A stretch of 25,442 bases of DNA from a virus. Positions 1 through 9,431 of the stretch are shown here, piece after piece. Every line of letters begins with the position of its first letter. Positions within the stretch are counted from its first letter, which is position 1. The translations under genes were made by a program, and so were the position numbers. The notes beneath the pieces are model-generated. The model was not told the DNA's origin, made no database searches, and was given only the letters and a program-made list of their open reading frames with translations. Location of the stretch: positions 1 to 25,442 of the IMG/VR virus record IMGVR_UViG_3300046459_000564; one strand, 5' to 3'.

Positions 1-1556
<1,556 letters not shown>

Positions 1557-1560
<4 letters not shown>

Positions 1561-1787
1561 TGATTCAAGATAAGGGATTCGAGGGCGTCATCCACGACGA
1601 CAATTCCGTTTTCATCCTCAAAAAGGTCGAGGACTCCCTCGCCGGGGTTATTCACAATCATCGTATAGCCAGGGGAAGCAATAGTTTTGTCACCCCCACG
1701 AGGGCGTCGGCAGGAATGAACTAACAGTCGGTGATTATCGTGAACCACCGGGGTGCCTCCGCCTTTGTTATTCCAGGGCTGTTCCAT
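1557..1787 (-). CDS. Small hypothetical protein between two collagen-like genes
   Basis: 76 residues, not recognised. It starts with [11 protein letters not shown], has a central His/Arg-rich part ([19 protein letters not shown]) and a markedly acidic C-terminal half ([19 protein letters not shown]). No signal peptide or membrane segment is visible. It is bracketed by coupled starts: its ATG overlaps the upstream stop by one base (TAATG) and its own TGA overlaps the next ATG (ATGA). That ties its translation to the two collagen-like proteins. A fibre assembly or accessory role is possible by position only. Confidence 0.65.
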
Positions 1788-2842
1788 TAGGCAATCCGTA
1801 TCATGGTCATGCTAGTGGCAAGTGCAATGGCGTCGATGATGCCTCCGCCGGAAGCACGGCCCCAGAGTTCCAGGCTGGTGTTCAGGCTGGTGGTGGTGAC
1901 GATAGCGTCAAGAATCACCTGCGAAAACTGGTTCGGCACGAGATTGGAGATGTATTTCTCCGAGCCAGCGATGTCCGAGCCGCTCGTGGTATTGCGCAGT
2001 TTAAACAGCGCTGCGTCGGAGGTAGCCACGCCGCCTAGACCGGCAACCGACACCACGGCGGTGATTTTGTAAGTCCCGATAGCCGGGAGCAAAAACGCCG
2101 GGTTGCTCGTCACGAACGTCACGGCGGTGTAACTCACCGGCAGCGGAAAATCCGTCCCGGTGGTGCTGAAATAGTATCCGTTCGTTTGGGTCACGATTTC
2201 GCCCGCGGGACCTGTATCTCCTTTGGGACCCTGCTTTCCTTCCGGGCCGGTGATAGCAGCGCCGGGAGGGCCGGTGACGATGACGAGCTTGCCCGCGGAA
2301 ATGAATCCGGACGCGCCGGGGACCGACTGAATCAGTTGGAGGAAAAGCGTGCTGGTGCTGCCGGTGGTGCTGATGGCACTGACGAGATACCAACCGGAGG
2401 CACCGACAAAAACATACGACCCCGTGAGGATAGCCGGATTAAATTCGACGGTCACCTGGACGTTAGGATTGCCCGAGGGCTGCGTGAAGCCCGCCAGGGA
2501 CACGGTGTAGGCGTTGTTTCCGCTGGTGCCCGCCGCTCCGGGTTCGCCCTTCGGACCGGTGAGACCGAGGATGCCGTCTCCGAACAGCCGGATGAAGTAG
2601 CAGGCCAAACTCTCTTCAGCGCTGCGGGGATTATTCGGTAGACCGATGTCGAGACTGCACGGCAGCGTCCAGACGACTTGTCCGTTCACTTCCGACTTGA
2701 CCACGGTTCCGAAAAACTGAGTCGTGAAATTCTGAATCTGGGACGGCAGGCTCTCGCACGCGGGCGTGTTGTGGTGCCCGACGTGACACGGGTCCTCGCA
2801 CCGGTGGTGATGGTTATTATCCGAACAGCTTCCGCAACTCAT
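1787..2842 (-). CDS. Collagen-like protein with Cys/His-rich N terminus and TNF/C1q-like C terminus
   Basis: 351 residues. The first 30 are Cys/His-rich (CGSCSDNNHHHRCEDPC, then HVGHH and a further Cys), a likely metal-binding or disulfide knot. A collagen stretch (GLTGPKGEPGAAGTSG) follows near residue 95, then a beta-rich segment, a second collagen stretch near 200 (GPEGKQGPKGDTGPAGE), and a C-terminal domain of about 130 residues with alternating beta strands (FLLPAIGTYKITAVVSV) ending hydrophobically in SMTMIRIA. The collagen-plus-terminal-barrel layout resembles C1q/TNF-like trimeric heads. The triplets here are GPK/GEP/GPP, with none of the long GPT runs seen in the other two collagen genes. 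The start overlaps the upstream stop as ATGA. Likely a trimeric virion surface protein. Confidence 0.75.
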   Translation of the reverse strand: MSCGSCSDNNHHHRCEDPCHVGHHNTPACESLPSQIQNFTTQFFGTVVKSEVNGQVVWTLPCSLDIGLPNNPRSAEESLACYFIRLFGDGILGLTGPKGEPGAAGTSGNNAYTVSLAGFTQPSGNPNVQVTVEFNPAILTGSYVFVGASGWYLVSAISTTGSTSTLFLQLIQSVPGASGFISAGKLVIVTGPPGAAITGPEGKQGPKGDTGPAGEIVTQTNGYYFSTTGTDFPLPVSYTAVTFVTSNPAFLLPAIGTYKITAVVSVAGLGGVATSDAALFKLRNTTSGSDIAGSEKYISNLVPNQFSQVILDAIVTTTSLNTSLELWGRASGGGIIDAIALATSMTMIRIA

Positions 2843-3390
2843 GGTGCAAGGTCTTTCTCTAATTGTTTAATCGTGGCCGATAGTCCGCCGTGGCGGTGGG
2901 CCAGAAACCAAACTAGCACTGCGCCTCCGCCTATGCTCAGGATTAAAAGTTCATGTCCGACAATGAGGCTGGGCAGGACAATGAGGGCGACTCCAGCAGC
3001 CGCGCAGGCCGCGCTGGTCGTAACGCTTCCGACAATGAGTTTAAGTGGAGGATAAAAGGCGCTTGCGGCCCCAAAAACAAATAGGACGATGCCAACCCAG
3101 ACGACGCCGGATAACGACGCCAACTTGGCTGCCACTTCGCGAGCGGTGTCTTTCTGCGCCGCGCCGATGCTGATTTCGTTGCGCTCCGTGGTGCGCGTGC
3201 CGGAGGGACTTTCGGTGATGCTCTCATACTTTTGGGTAGTCGGTGACTTGGGGTTTTGACTTTGCCGCAACTCGCTCTGGAAGCCGCTTCCGGAGCGAAT
3301 CACAGCACGCCCCGGTCGGAGCGGAAGATATGCGCAGCCTGCGAAAAGACTAGCTGCTAGAATCAGTGTCGCTATCAGGGTTAGTTTCAT
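2839..3390 (-). CDS. Lipoprotein with C-terminal membrane segments (lysis or exclusion candidate)
   Basis: 183 residues. The N terminus MKLTLIATLILAASLFAGC is a type II signal peptide with lipobox LFAGC, lipidated Cys at residue 19. A polar Ser/Thr/Arg-rich region (about 25-85) follows. From about residue 93 there are two or three hydrophobic segments (VVWVGIVLFVFGAASAF, then AACAAAGVALIVLPSLIV and LLILSIGGGAVLVWFLA), then a short charged tail. It starts inside the preceding small membrane gene (41-bp overlap) and its stop overlaps the next ATG. Neighbouring small membrane protein plus lipoprotein recalls holin/spanin cassettes, but several membrane passes do not match an outer-membrane spanin. 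Superinfection exclusion is an alternative. Confidence 0.7.
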   Translation of the reverse strand: MKLTLIATLILAASLFAGCAYLPLRPGRAVIRSGSGFQSELRQSQNPKSPTTQKYESITESPSGTRTTERNEISIGAAQKDTAREVAAKLASLSGVVWVGIVLFVFGAASAFYPPLKLIVGSVTTSAACAAAGVALIVLPSLIVGHELLILSIGGGAVLVWFLAHRHGGLSATIKQLEKDLAP

Positions 3391-3595
3391 CGAGTGCTTT
3401 CTTAATCGCGGCGCGCTTGGACTTGCTCAGCATCCGGGTTTTTCGGACGATGTAAATCACGGTGACGATGCCTACGGACACCTGCGCCACACTGACCAGG
3501 ATGGACAGGATGGGTTGGAAAATCTCCGTCCATTTGTGGACGGCTTCGAGGCCGAGGTTGCCCACGGCCAGCATCATTACGGGATGGTCTTCCAT
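3350..3595 (-). CDS. Small single-pass membrane protein, holin candidate
   Basis: 81 residues. A hydrophobic helix (about 28-48, ILSILVSVAQVSVGIVTVIYIV) is followed by a basic cluster (RKTRMLSKSKRAAIKK) and an acidic tail (DETNPDSDTDSSS). Size, one membrane helix and a basic segment after it fit small phage holins or holin-like proteins, but there is no sequence-level identification. The ATG directly abuts the TAA of the 31-residue peptide upstream, and the 3' end overlaps the lipoprotein gene by 41 bp, so these read as one translationally linked unit. No endolysin is visible in the window to support a lysis cassette. Confidence 0.65.
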   Translation of the reverse strand: MEDHPVMMLAVGNLGLEAVHKWTEIFQPILSILVSVAQVSVGIVTVIYIVRKTRMLSKSKRAAIKKALDETNPDSDTDSSS

Positions 3596-3691
3596 TTACT
3601 TCGCCAGAATCTGGAGTAACACGGTGAGTATTTTTCGGAGTAATTCCTCAGCGGTATCGCCGGGACGAGGATTGGTTTCGTTTGCAGCCAT
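3596..3691 (-). CDS. 31-residue RPGDT peptide, related to the N terminus of the 20663-21928 protein
   Basis: A short frame reads MAANETNPRPGDTAEELLRK and then ILTVLLQILAK. It shares PRPGDT-(3)-LLRKIL with residues 8-22 of the structural protein at 20663-21928 ([17 protein letters not shown]). An isolated peptide matching the head of a much larger structural protein indicates a real conserved module, possibly an amphipathic docking helix. It is the first gene after the promoter-like element at 3699-3713 (7 nt before its ATG), and its TAA directly precedes the next ATG. No Shine-Dalgarno sequence is evident. Function unknown; a virion docking or assembly peptide is inferred from the shared motif. 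Confidence 0.7.
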   Translation of the reverse strand: MAANETNPRPGDTAEELLRKILTVLLQILAK

Positions 3692-3698
3692 AGTAGTC

Positions 3699-3713
3699 TC
3701 TCTAAACAGTGTG
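3699..3713 (-). promoter_or_regulatory. Candidate phage promoter element, copy A
   Basis: On the minus strand this reads CACACTGTTTAGAGA, identical over 15 bases to copy B before the portal gene. It lies between the capsid-gene terminator and the ATG at 3691, with only 7 nt to the start codon. Position after a terminator and at the head of an operon supports a promoter. A match to part of the T7/SP6-type promoter core (CACT, then TA, then GA) is suggestive only. Confidence 0.6.
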
Positions 3714-3741
3714 GTTTTTTTTATTTACCGGCCAGAAGTAA

Positions 3742-3771
3742 AGAGACCGCCGGAATTACCCGGCGGTCTCT
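3742..3771 (-). terminator. Hairpin terminator after the capsid gene
   Basis: A perfect 12-bp stem (AGAGACCGCCGG / CCGGCGGTCTCT) with a 6-nt loop sits 28 bp beyond the capsid stop. On the minus strand it is followed by TTTACTT, a weak U tract. It separates the capsid unit from the downstream small membrane gene unit. Confidence 0.8.
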
Positions 3772-3799
3772 CGTTCACCTACCCCTGACCACCGCTGGA

Positions 3800-5152
3800 T
3801 TACAGCGGGAATTGGGCACCGTCCGGAAGGACGGGGGTAATCACGTCATTCGGATTACCGACGCTGGGCGTCTCGTCATCGCCGCACACTCCAATGGAAG
3901 TGAAGCTGTCCGAGCCGCTGAAGGAACTGGCAGTCGTGTCGAGGCACCCGACGAGGCCGAGGTCCGCTTTGCAGCGCTTATACAGAATGGGGACGATGTG
4001 CTGCGGGCGCAAGGGCCGGTAAGCACGGGTAATCTGGTATTTGTGCCACCCGAAGTCCCCCCAGGTGTTACACTCGTTGTCGATGTGGTAGTGCCACTCA
4101 AGCTCTCCCATGTGCAACTGTGGGGCGAAGCGGAAGGAGCCTTCTCCGACGTATTTCTCGGGCACGAGGCGCTCGAAGCTGCCATCAGCAATGAGGACGC
4201 CGAGTTCGTAGTCCGCGGCCAGCCAAACGGGGTTCGGCTTAGCGAACGCGGTGCGCCGGGCAGGGTTGCTGACGATGGTGACGGGGTCAACCAGAGCCAG
4301 GGTGCCATCGGCGTTGAAGCCGGTAGCGCGCAAGGGCCGCTGGTCCACACCAAAAGCAATGCCGCGGTAAGCGGGGCTCTGCTCGAAGCTATAAGCGGTG
4401 AGAGTCGTCTCGCCGAGCTTGTAGCCGCCGGTCGTAAGGGCAACCATGACGTTTTGGACGCCGACTTCAGAGCGAAAATACTCGACCTGGTCAGACCCGC
4501 CGATGAAGCGAAAGTGGGGCATCCCCTTGTCGTTCGCATACCACTCAGCGAAAAGAACTTCGCGCATGTAGCGGGCGATGTAATGGAGCGCCTTGAAGGT
4601 CATCGGACCCGTGGGCAACAGTGGCGCGAACTTCACGCCGAGGTCGGTTTCGAGACCGCCGGTCCACAGTGAATCGAAGTCGTAATTCGCGTTGGCCGTG
4701 AATTTCGACGCGGAGCGCAGGTAAAGCTGAGCCCGCACGTCAGCGTTGACGTATTGGGTAATCAGTTTCTTCATGCTGTCTTCGGCCATCACATAGGAGC
4801 CCTTGAAGGCAGCATAGCCTTTCTTCACGCAGATGTTCGGACCGCGGCCACGGAACGACTCAAGCCGGAGCGTGAAATCGACGGTGTCCGTCAAGTCCTG
4901 TTTGCCTTGCTGGCCGCAGATGTCCAGGTCGCAAACGAAATTGGGGATTGCCAGGCTATCGCCGGGCGCGGCCTGCATTTGCACGACGGAACGAATCGAG
5001 TCGGAAACGCCGGACGGGAAAACTCCGCCGCCGATAACGTTGAGGTAGGGTGAATTCGCGGCAAGCGCCTTAGCGATGGTGCCGACGATACGATTTTGGT
5101 CCTTGGACGCCAAGTCGCTGATAGCGCTGGGGTCATCACAGAAAAAAGCCAT
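3800..5152 (-). CDS. Major capsid protein (probable)
   Basis: 450 residues from the ATG at 5152 (MAFFCDDPSAISDL). An upstream ATG at 5221 would add 23 residues rich in hairpin-coded sequence and is less likely. Long, mixed alpha/beta, no signal peptide or membrane segment, several Cys and aromatic residues. The assignment rests on size, abundance-type architecture, its own promoter and terminator, and its place downstream of portal and scaffold in the usual head-gene order, interrupted here only by the sugar cassette. The C-terminal 50 residues are Ser/Thr/Asp-rich (SSFSGSDSFTSIGVCGDDE) and may be exposed. I did not recognise a diagnostic HK97-fold motif by eye; another abundant head protein is the main alternative. 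Confidence 0.7.
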   Translation of the reverse strand: MAFFCDDPSAISDLASKDQNRIVGTIAKALAANSPYLNVIGGGVFPSGVSDSIRSVVQMQAAPGDSLAIPNFVCDLDICGQQGKQDLTDTVDFTLRLESFRGRGPNICVKKGYAAFKGSYVMAEDSMKKLITQYVNADVRAQLYLRSASKFTANANYDFDSLWTGGLETDLGVKFAPLLPTGPMTFKALHYIARYMREVLFAEWYANDKGMPHFRFIGGSDQVEYFRSEVGVQNVMVALTTGGYKLGETTLTAYSFEQSPAYRGIAFGVDQRPLRATGFNADGTLALVDPVTIVSNPARRTAFAKPNPVWLAADYELGVLIADGSFERLVPEKYVGEGSFRFAPQLHMGELEWHYHIDNECNTWGDFGWHKYQITRAYRPLRPQHIVPILYKRCKADLGLVGCLDTTASSFSGSDSFTSIGVCGDDETPSVGNPNDVITPVLPDGAQFPL

Positions 5153-5183
5153 AACGGTTAAGTGGTTTACTAACAAGCTTTTA

Positions 5184-5204
5184 CAACGGAAGCTCACTCC
5201 GTCG
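5184..5204 (-). other. Hairpin in the capsid gene leader
   Basis: CGACGGA pairs with TCCGTTG (one G-T wobble) around a 7-nt loop, ending 31 nt before the capsid ATG. It could stabilise the leader mRNA of the most highly expressed gene. Modest stem, so low certainty. Confidence 0.35.
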
Positions 5205-5301
5205 TGCAGATTTCCCTGCACAGGACTATTTTGATTTCGCTGTGGCCATCAGCGGTTAAGGCCGTCCCCGACGAAGCCGAATCGAGGCATTCTAAGGCTT
5301 C

Positions 5302-5335
5302 ATTATACGGTGAGGGTAAAAAGAAAACTGGTCAA
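5302..5335 (-). promoter_or_regulatory. Possible sigma70-like promoter for the capsid gene
   Basis: A perfect TATAAT at 5302-5307 lies in the 190-bp gap before the capsid gene. TTGACC (5330-5335) is upstream at a 22-bp spacing, longer than the usual 16-18, so the -35 assignment is doubtful. A start near 5295 would leave a leader of about 143 nt. A dedicated promoter between the sugar cassette and the capsid gene makes sense because capsid protein is needed in far larger amounts. Confidence 0.4.
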
Positions 5336-5342
5336 CTGTAAA

Positions 5343-6071
5343 TCAGCGATTTAAAAATGCCTGGCGCTCCGCCATGAGCCGGTCGAACACCGCTCGGGAC
5401 TTAACCTGGTGGACGAACACTACCCCGTTGTAGCGCACGTTGCGCGCCATCTCCGAGAGTCCGATGTCCGAGGAAGTCTCGAAGCTCCGTCCATCCGGAT
5501 AGCTGAAGTGAGGAATACCCGCCGCGTGGCAGAGTTGAAGTTGGTAGTGGTCGATGCACCCGGTCGGTATCGGCATTCCGCCCTGAGACTCCGGCTCACA
5601 ATATGACGGTGCGGGGGACTCCAACACGGGCACCAGCCGCTCCAGCACTTCGCGAGAAAAAAAGTAGGGGGGCTGCATCGCTATCTTCGGAAGTTTGGAT
5701 GCGCCGGTGTTAGTATCCTGGACTTCGTTACTCCAAAAAACATTCGGATGGTCGAGCAGATACCGGGGCATCTTCGGGGACAGCATGACACTGTCAGCGT
5801 CGTGAAAAAGGTAGTGAGTATACGGAGTTTCGAGAAGTGCCCGCAGATACGCCGCGTGGCGCACGAGAGACCGAGCACCCGCCCACTCCGCGGCACCGCA
5901 GGACCGGTAATAGACTCCCTCGGGGTTGCCCGCGAGCGCCGTGATGGGCGCGTCCTCCGGGCTGAGGATAAGGACACTAACGCCGTGGTGACGGTAGGCC
6001 GGAAAGTTAGCTTCGATTTGGTGCTGGTCCCCGGCGTATCCGCTAACTGCTACGAGCATGTTCCGTTTCAT
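5343..6071 (-). CDS. GT-A-like glycosyltransferase, paralogue of the preceding gene
   Basis: 242 residues. FHDADS (about 90-94) supplies a D-x-D type metal/nucleotide-sugar motif. Blocks SPEDAPIT (37-44), WSNEV (113-117) and QPPYFFSR (133-140) are shared with the gene just upstream (SPEDSPVT, WSNEV, QPPYFLTR), so the two are tandem duplicates. Expected role: cytoplasmic transfer of a sugar from a nucleotide donor; acceptor unknown. The start overlaps the upstream gene by 29 bp (ATG at 6071; another in-frame ATG at 6059 would remove four residues). It ends the sugar cassette, and the capsid gene follows after a promoter-bearing gap. No membrane segment is visible. Confidence 0.75.
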   Translation of the reverse strand: MKRNMLVAVSGYAGDQHQIEANFPAYRHHGVSVLILSPEDAPITALAGNPEGVYYRSCGAAEWAGARSLVRHAAYLRALLETPYTHYLFHDADSVMLSPKMPRYLLDHPNVFWSNEVQDTNTGASKLPKIAMQPPYFFSREVLERLVPVLESPAPSYCEPESQGGMPIPTGCIDHYQLQLCHAAGIPHFSYPDGRSFETSSDIGLSEMARNVRYNGVVFVHQVKSRAVFDRLMAERQAFLNR

Positions 6072-6774
6072 AAATTTCTCGGGCTTCCCGGCAGAGTGCT
6101 ACCTGCCAGTCGGTTTTGATTGGGTGACAAAAGGTCGTTCCCATTTGGGCAATGCGGTAGTGCAGCGTCTGCCAGGCGATTTTCTCCGGCTCCGTCTCAG
6201 TCGTGCGAAAAACCTGTTCACCTGGGTGCTCTAATTCCGTAAAGGCTCGGTGCCGCAGCCCGGCCTCGCACGCCCACGCGAGCATGGCGTAGTCCAGGTA
6301 GGGAGTGATTGGATGCACCGGGACGCGCGCGCTAGCTTCCAACATGCGTTGGATACTCTGCCGAGTTAGGAAATATGGGGGCTGGGCCGCAATCTTCGGA
6401 TACGGGCTCGCGTGCGGTCGGGGCTCAACTACTTCATTCGACCAAAGCGTGTCCGCGGCCTGGTCGTATAACCGGGGGTCAATGCGGGCGCTCACGCAAA
6501 AACTGTCGGCATCGTTGAGCAGAAAATACTGGTGGGGAAACGTCAGCAGATACTTCAAGTGCTCGTGCTGCCGAGTCCAACTGTCCGCGCCGATGTAGGC
6601 GCGCTTGCCTTTATGCACCGCCCAGTGGCCCAGGATGGTAACCGGGCTGTCCTCCGGGGACATGATGATGACCGGGCACCCGTGCGCGCAGTGTATCGGC
6701 ATGGCGCGGCGCACCAGGGCCTCGTCGCCTGCGTAGCAATGGATGCTGACGACTGTGTCAGGATTCATGTTCAT
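6043..6774 (-). CDS. GT-A-like glycosyltransferase
   Basis: 243 residues from the ATG at 6774, which overlaps the stop of the fucose synthase gene as ATGA. A longer frame to 6879 exists but would overlap that gene by over 100 bp and is rejected. LLNDADS (about 85-91) is the D-x-D motif; SPEDSPVT, WSNEV and AQPPYFLTR are shared with its tandem paralogue. Family knowledge: such short single-domain GT-A enzymes move a sugar from a UDP- or GDP-donor to a protein or glycan. Its position directly after the GDP-fucose genes makes fucosyl or another GDP-sugar transfer plausible but unproven. Confidence 0.75.
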   Translation of the reverse strand: MNMNPDTVVSIHCYAGDEALVRRAMPIHCAHGCPVIIMSPEDSPVTILGHWAVHKGKRAYIGADSWTRQHEHLKYLLTFPHQYFLLNDADSFCVSARIDPRLYDQAADTLWSNEVVEPRPHASPYPKIAAQPPYFLTRQSIQRMLEASARVPVHPITPYLDYAMLAWACEAGLRHRAFTELEHPGEQVFRTTETEPEKIAWQTLHYRIAQMGTTFCHPIKTDWQVALCREAREIYETEHARSS

Positions 6775-7733
6775 CGCTGGCTGTCGTAAATAAGTTTTGC
6801 GTGGGGGGCCAGTTCCCGGTCGAGGAAGTCCCGGTAGGCCCATCCAAGTCCGTCGCACAGTTTTACTCTCGGCCTCCACCCAAGAGATAACATTTTAGAA
6901 CCGTCTAGGGCACGCTGGGGGGTTCCGTCTGGCTTACTAACATCCCATTGAATTGGACCTGAAAATCCCACAACCGCCGCTATCGAGGTCGCCAGGTCCC
7001 GTATAGAAATTGGATGCCCCGAGCCGATGTTAACCGGAGACGGGTCATTATACTTCTGCATGAGAGTTATACACGCATCGGCACAGTCGTCAGCGTAAAG
7101 AAATTCCCGTGTGGGAGCCCCAGAACCCCAGCACGTAACCGCTCCACGACAAATCCGGGCCTCGTGAAATTTGCGAATAAGTGCCGGTAAGACGTGGCTT
7201 GATTTTAAATCATAGTGGTCAAACACCCCATATAGATTAGTCGGCATACACGAAATGAAGCACGACCCGTGCTGACGCCAATACGCCTGGCACAACTTAA
7301 TGCCCGCGATTTTGGCAATCGCATACCACTCATTGCTGGGTTCCAGGGGGCCTGTTAGCAAGCTGTCCTCCCGGACCGGCTCAGTTGCAAGTTTCGGATA
7401 CACACACGCGGAGCCCATGAACAGCAACTTTTTGACCCCGTGCCGGTGCGCACCCTCAATAACATTCATTTGAATCTGAAGATTCTGAGCGAGGAATTGC
7501 GCTTCGTGGCCAGTATTGCTGCACACTCCCCCGACACGGGCCGCAGCGAGAAATACATACTCCGGTTTTTCCCTATGAAAAAATCGCAAAACGTCCCTGG
7601 TCTCACAAAGGTCCAAGGCATCGTGAGTCTGTGCAACAATGTTATTAAAGCCTTTGGCCCGCAACTGCCGCACGATAGCGGACCCGAGAAGTCCGCGGTG
7701 ACCGGCGACGTAAATTTTAGAGTTTTTCTTCAT
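6771..7733 (-). CDS. fcl: GDP-L-fucose synthase (GDP-4-keto-6-deoxymannose epimerase/reductase)
   Basis: 320 residues. Converts GDP-4-keto-6-deoxy-D-mannose to GDP-L-fucose using NADPH, in the cytoplasm. Extended short-chain dehydrogenase fold: GHRGLLG nucleotide motif at residues 11-17, then MGSACVYP (Ser108, Cys110), Tyr137 and Lys141 in YAIAK, and His180 in KSSHVLP. These correspond to the catalytic Ser, Cys, Tyr, Lys and His of the E. coli enzyme, and the length is normal (about 320). I choose the ATG at 7733 ([11 protein letters not shown]), which overlaps gmd by 17 bp; an ATG at 7745 would add four residues. It directly follows gmd, giving the full two-step route from GDP-mannose. Confidence 0.93.
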   Translation of the reverse strand: MKKNSKIYVAGHRGLLGSAIVRQLRAKGFNNIVAQTHDALDLCETRDVLRFFHREKPEYVFLAAARVGGVCSNTGHEAQFLAQNLQIQMNVIEGAHRHGVKKLLFMGSACVYPKLATEPVREDSLLTGPLEPSNEWYAIAKIAGIKLCQAYWRQHGSCFISCMPTNLYGVFDHYDLKSSHVLPALIRKFHEARICRGAVTCWGSGAPTREFLYADDCADACITLMQKYNDPSPVNIGSGHPISIRDLATSIAAVVGFSGPIQWDVSKPDGTPQRALDGSKMLSLGWRPRVKLCDGLGWAYRDFLDRELAPHAKLIYDSQR

Positions 7734-8676
7734 ACAAATCTGCATCCACCATCATCCGCACCAGTTCGGGGAAACGCACCTTGGGTTCCCAGCCGAGGGC
7801 ACCCCATGCTTTTTGATAGCTCCCGATAAGCACATCGACTTCCGCCGGGCGGTCGTATCGGGGGTCGTGCTCCACGTAATCGTGCCAATCGAGTCCGACG
7901 TGCGCAAAGGCCAGTTCCAGAAACTCCCGGACGCTGTGAGTCTCGCCCGTCGCGAGCACGTAATCGTCGGGCTTGTCCTGCTGTAACATGAGCCACATGC
8001 CCTCAACGAAGTCCTTGGCGTAGCCCCAGTCCCGGCGTGCGTCCAGGTTGCCGAGATACAGTTTGCGCTGGGTCCCGGCCTTGATGTTCGCGATGGCGCG
8101 GGTAATCTTGCGGGTGACAAAAGTTTCACCGCGCCGGGGGCCTTCGTGGTTGAAAAGTATTCCGTTGCTCGCGTGCAGACCGTATGCCTCGCGGTAGTTC
8201 TTGGTCATCCAGTAGGCGAAGACCTTGGCGCAGCCGTAGGGCGAGCGAGGGTAGAATGGGGTCGTCTCCTGCTGAATCGGCTCCTGGACCATGCCGAACA
8301 TTTCGCTGCTGCTGGCCTGATAGTATCGAGTGCGAGTGCCGTGCTCCCGAATCGCTTCGAGCAGCCGGACCGCGCCCATGCCGACAACGTCGCAGGTGTA
8401 TTCCGGGCAGTCGAAGCTCACCCGGACGTGGCTTTGAGCCCCCAGGTTATACACTTCGTCCGGTGCAATTTTTCCAATGAGGCGCGCGAGACTGCTGCCA
8501 TCCGTTAGGTCCCCGAAGTGCAGATTCAAGCGGTCGAAAATGTGGTCGATGCGCGACGTATTTATCGTCGAGGACCGGCGAAGAATGCCGTGGACGGAAT
8601 ATCCCTTTTCGAGCAGTAACTCCGCAAGATAGCTGCCGTCCTGGCCCGAGATGCCGGTAATGAGTGCTGTTTTCAT
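7717..8676 (-). CDS. gmd: GDP-mannose 4,6-dehydratase
   Basis: 319 residues from the ATG at 8676 ([14 protein letters not shown]), which overlaps the upstream stop as ATGA. The frame is open to 8862, but that extension covers the upstream gene and lacks homology-like sequence. Converts GDP-D-mannose to GDP-4-keto-6-deoxymannose with NADP. Motifs: GISGQDG at 8-14; S-S-E at about 123-125 in place of the common T-S-E; Tyr147 and Lys151 in YGCAK; further GMD signatures such as [13 protein letters not shown] and EVYN, and [16 protein letters not shown]. Slightly shorter than cellular GMDs (about 350-370). All key residues look present, so it should be active. GDP-mannose must come from the host. 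Confidence 0.95.
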   Translation of the reverse strand: MKTALITGISGQDGSYLAELLLEKGYSVHGILRRSSTINTSRIDHIFDRLNLHFGDLTDGSSLARLIGKIAPDEVYNLGAQSHVRVSFDCPEYTCDVVGMGAVRLLEAIREHGTRTRYYQASSSEMFGMVQEPIQQETTPFYPRSPYGCAKVFAYWMTKNYREAYGLHASNGILFNHEGPRRGETFVTRKITRAIANIKAGTQRKLYLGNLDARRDWGYAKDFVEGMWLMLQQDKPDDYVLATGETHSVREFLELAFAHVGLDWHDYVEHDPRYDRPAEVDVLIGSYQKAWGALGWEPKVRFPELVRMMVDADLYEEKL

Positions 8677-9428
8677 ACAAAGTGCTTTCGTGCGAAACTT
8701 ATAGCGGAGAGGTCTTTGACGCCGTGCAGCCAAACCACACCGCGGTCGGCGATGCTGTGCAACTGGGGCTCCGTCATGCTGGCGGTCCGCCAATGGAATT
8801 CCATGAACTTGAAATTCGCGGTGCCCCAGGTTCGGAAATCGCCCGCGAGGCCGTAGTCCCATCCAACGCTGGTCTCGTTCACGCGCCGGGCCAGCCAGTG
8901 CAAAAACCGCAGGTTGCCGGACAGAAAACAGTTGCCGTTGATGTGTTTTGCGATGCTAGGACCTTCGACCTGGCATCCGGCCACGCACACCTTGCCCCGG
9001 AGCTTGTCCCACGCGTCGTGAAAGATGGGCAACCAGTCGCGATTGAGGGGGGCACAGTCGGCTTCGAGCATGAATGCCGCCTTATATCGAGGGATGCCGG
9101 GTTTTTCTGCCGACATGGAGTAAAACCATTCGATAGCGCCGAACGCGAGGCTGTTGCACCCGCAGGGCCATCCGACTCCCTTGCGCACGGACGTGTGGGT
9201 GAATACGTGGAACTTGCGGGCCAGGTATCGCACGGCTTCGCTCGAAAAAGGTTCGCAATCGAATCGGTTCACGAGCAGCAAGTCCGCGGATTCATTCACG
9301 CCTTCTGGCTGAGTGTCCGCGAGCAGCTTGAGTAGCGCGCCCATTTGCGCTTTGTCGCCGGACCAATACGGCGCGACGAGCAACAGTTTGTTGCTGCGAG
9401 GCTTTGCTATTTCGCGTCGGTTGCTCAT
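8673..9428 (-). CDS. Glycosyltransferase-like protein
   Basis: 251 residues. The N terminus [14 protein letters not shown] and a central [10 protein letters not shown] (about 119-128) give a beta strand ending in E-A-D, a variant of the D-x-D site of GT-A enzymes. [15 protein letters not shown] region follows near residue 210, where such enzymes often carry a second acidic motif. Several Cys occur (PCGCNS). No membrane segment. It sits 3 bp after the preceding glycosyltransferase gene, and its stop overlaps the gmd start, so it belongs to the cassette. Donor and acceptor cannot be told. Start at 9428 (MSNRREIAK) has only a weak GCGGAT upstream. Confidence 0.65.
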   Translation of the reverse strand: MSNRREIAKPRSNKLLLVAPYWSGDKAQMGALLKLLADTQPEGVNESADLLLVNRFDCEPFSSEAVRYLARKFHVFTHTSVRKGVGWPCGCNSLAFGAIEWFYSMSAEKPGIPRYKAAFMLEADCAPLNRDWLPIFHDAWDKLRGKVCVAGCQVEGPSIAKHINGNCFLSGNLRFLHWLARRVNETSVGWDYGLAGDFRTWGTANFKFMEFHWRTASMTEPQLHSIADRGVVWLHGVKDLSAISFARKHFV

Positions 9429-9431
9429 GGG

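Noticed and set aside
6775-6879. N-terminal extension of the glycosyltransferase ending at 6043
   Set aside because: It lies inside fcl; the ATG at 6774 forms the ATGA joint.
8677-8862. N-terminal extension of gmd
   Set aside because: It overlaps the upstream glycosyltransferase almost completely; the ATG at 8676 begins the canonical dinucleotide-binding fold and forms an ATGA joint.
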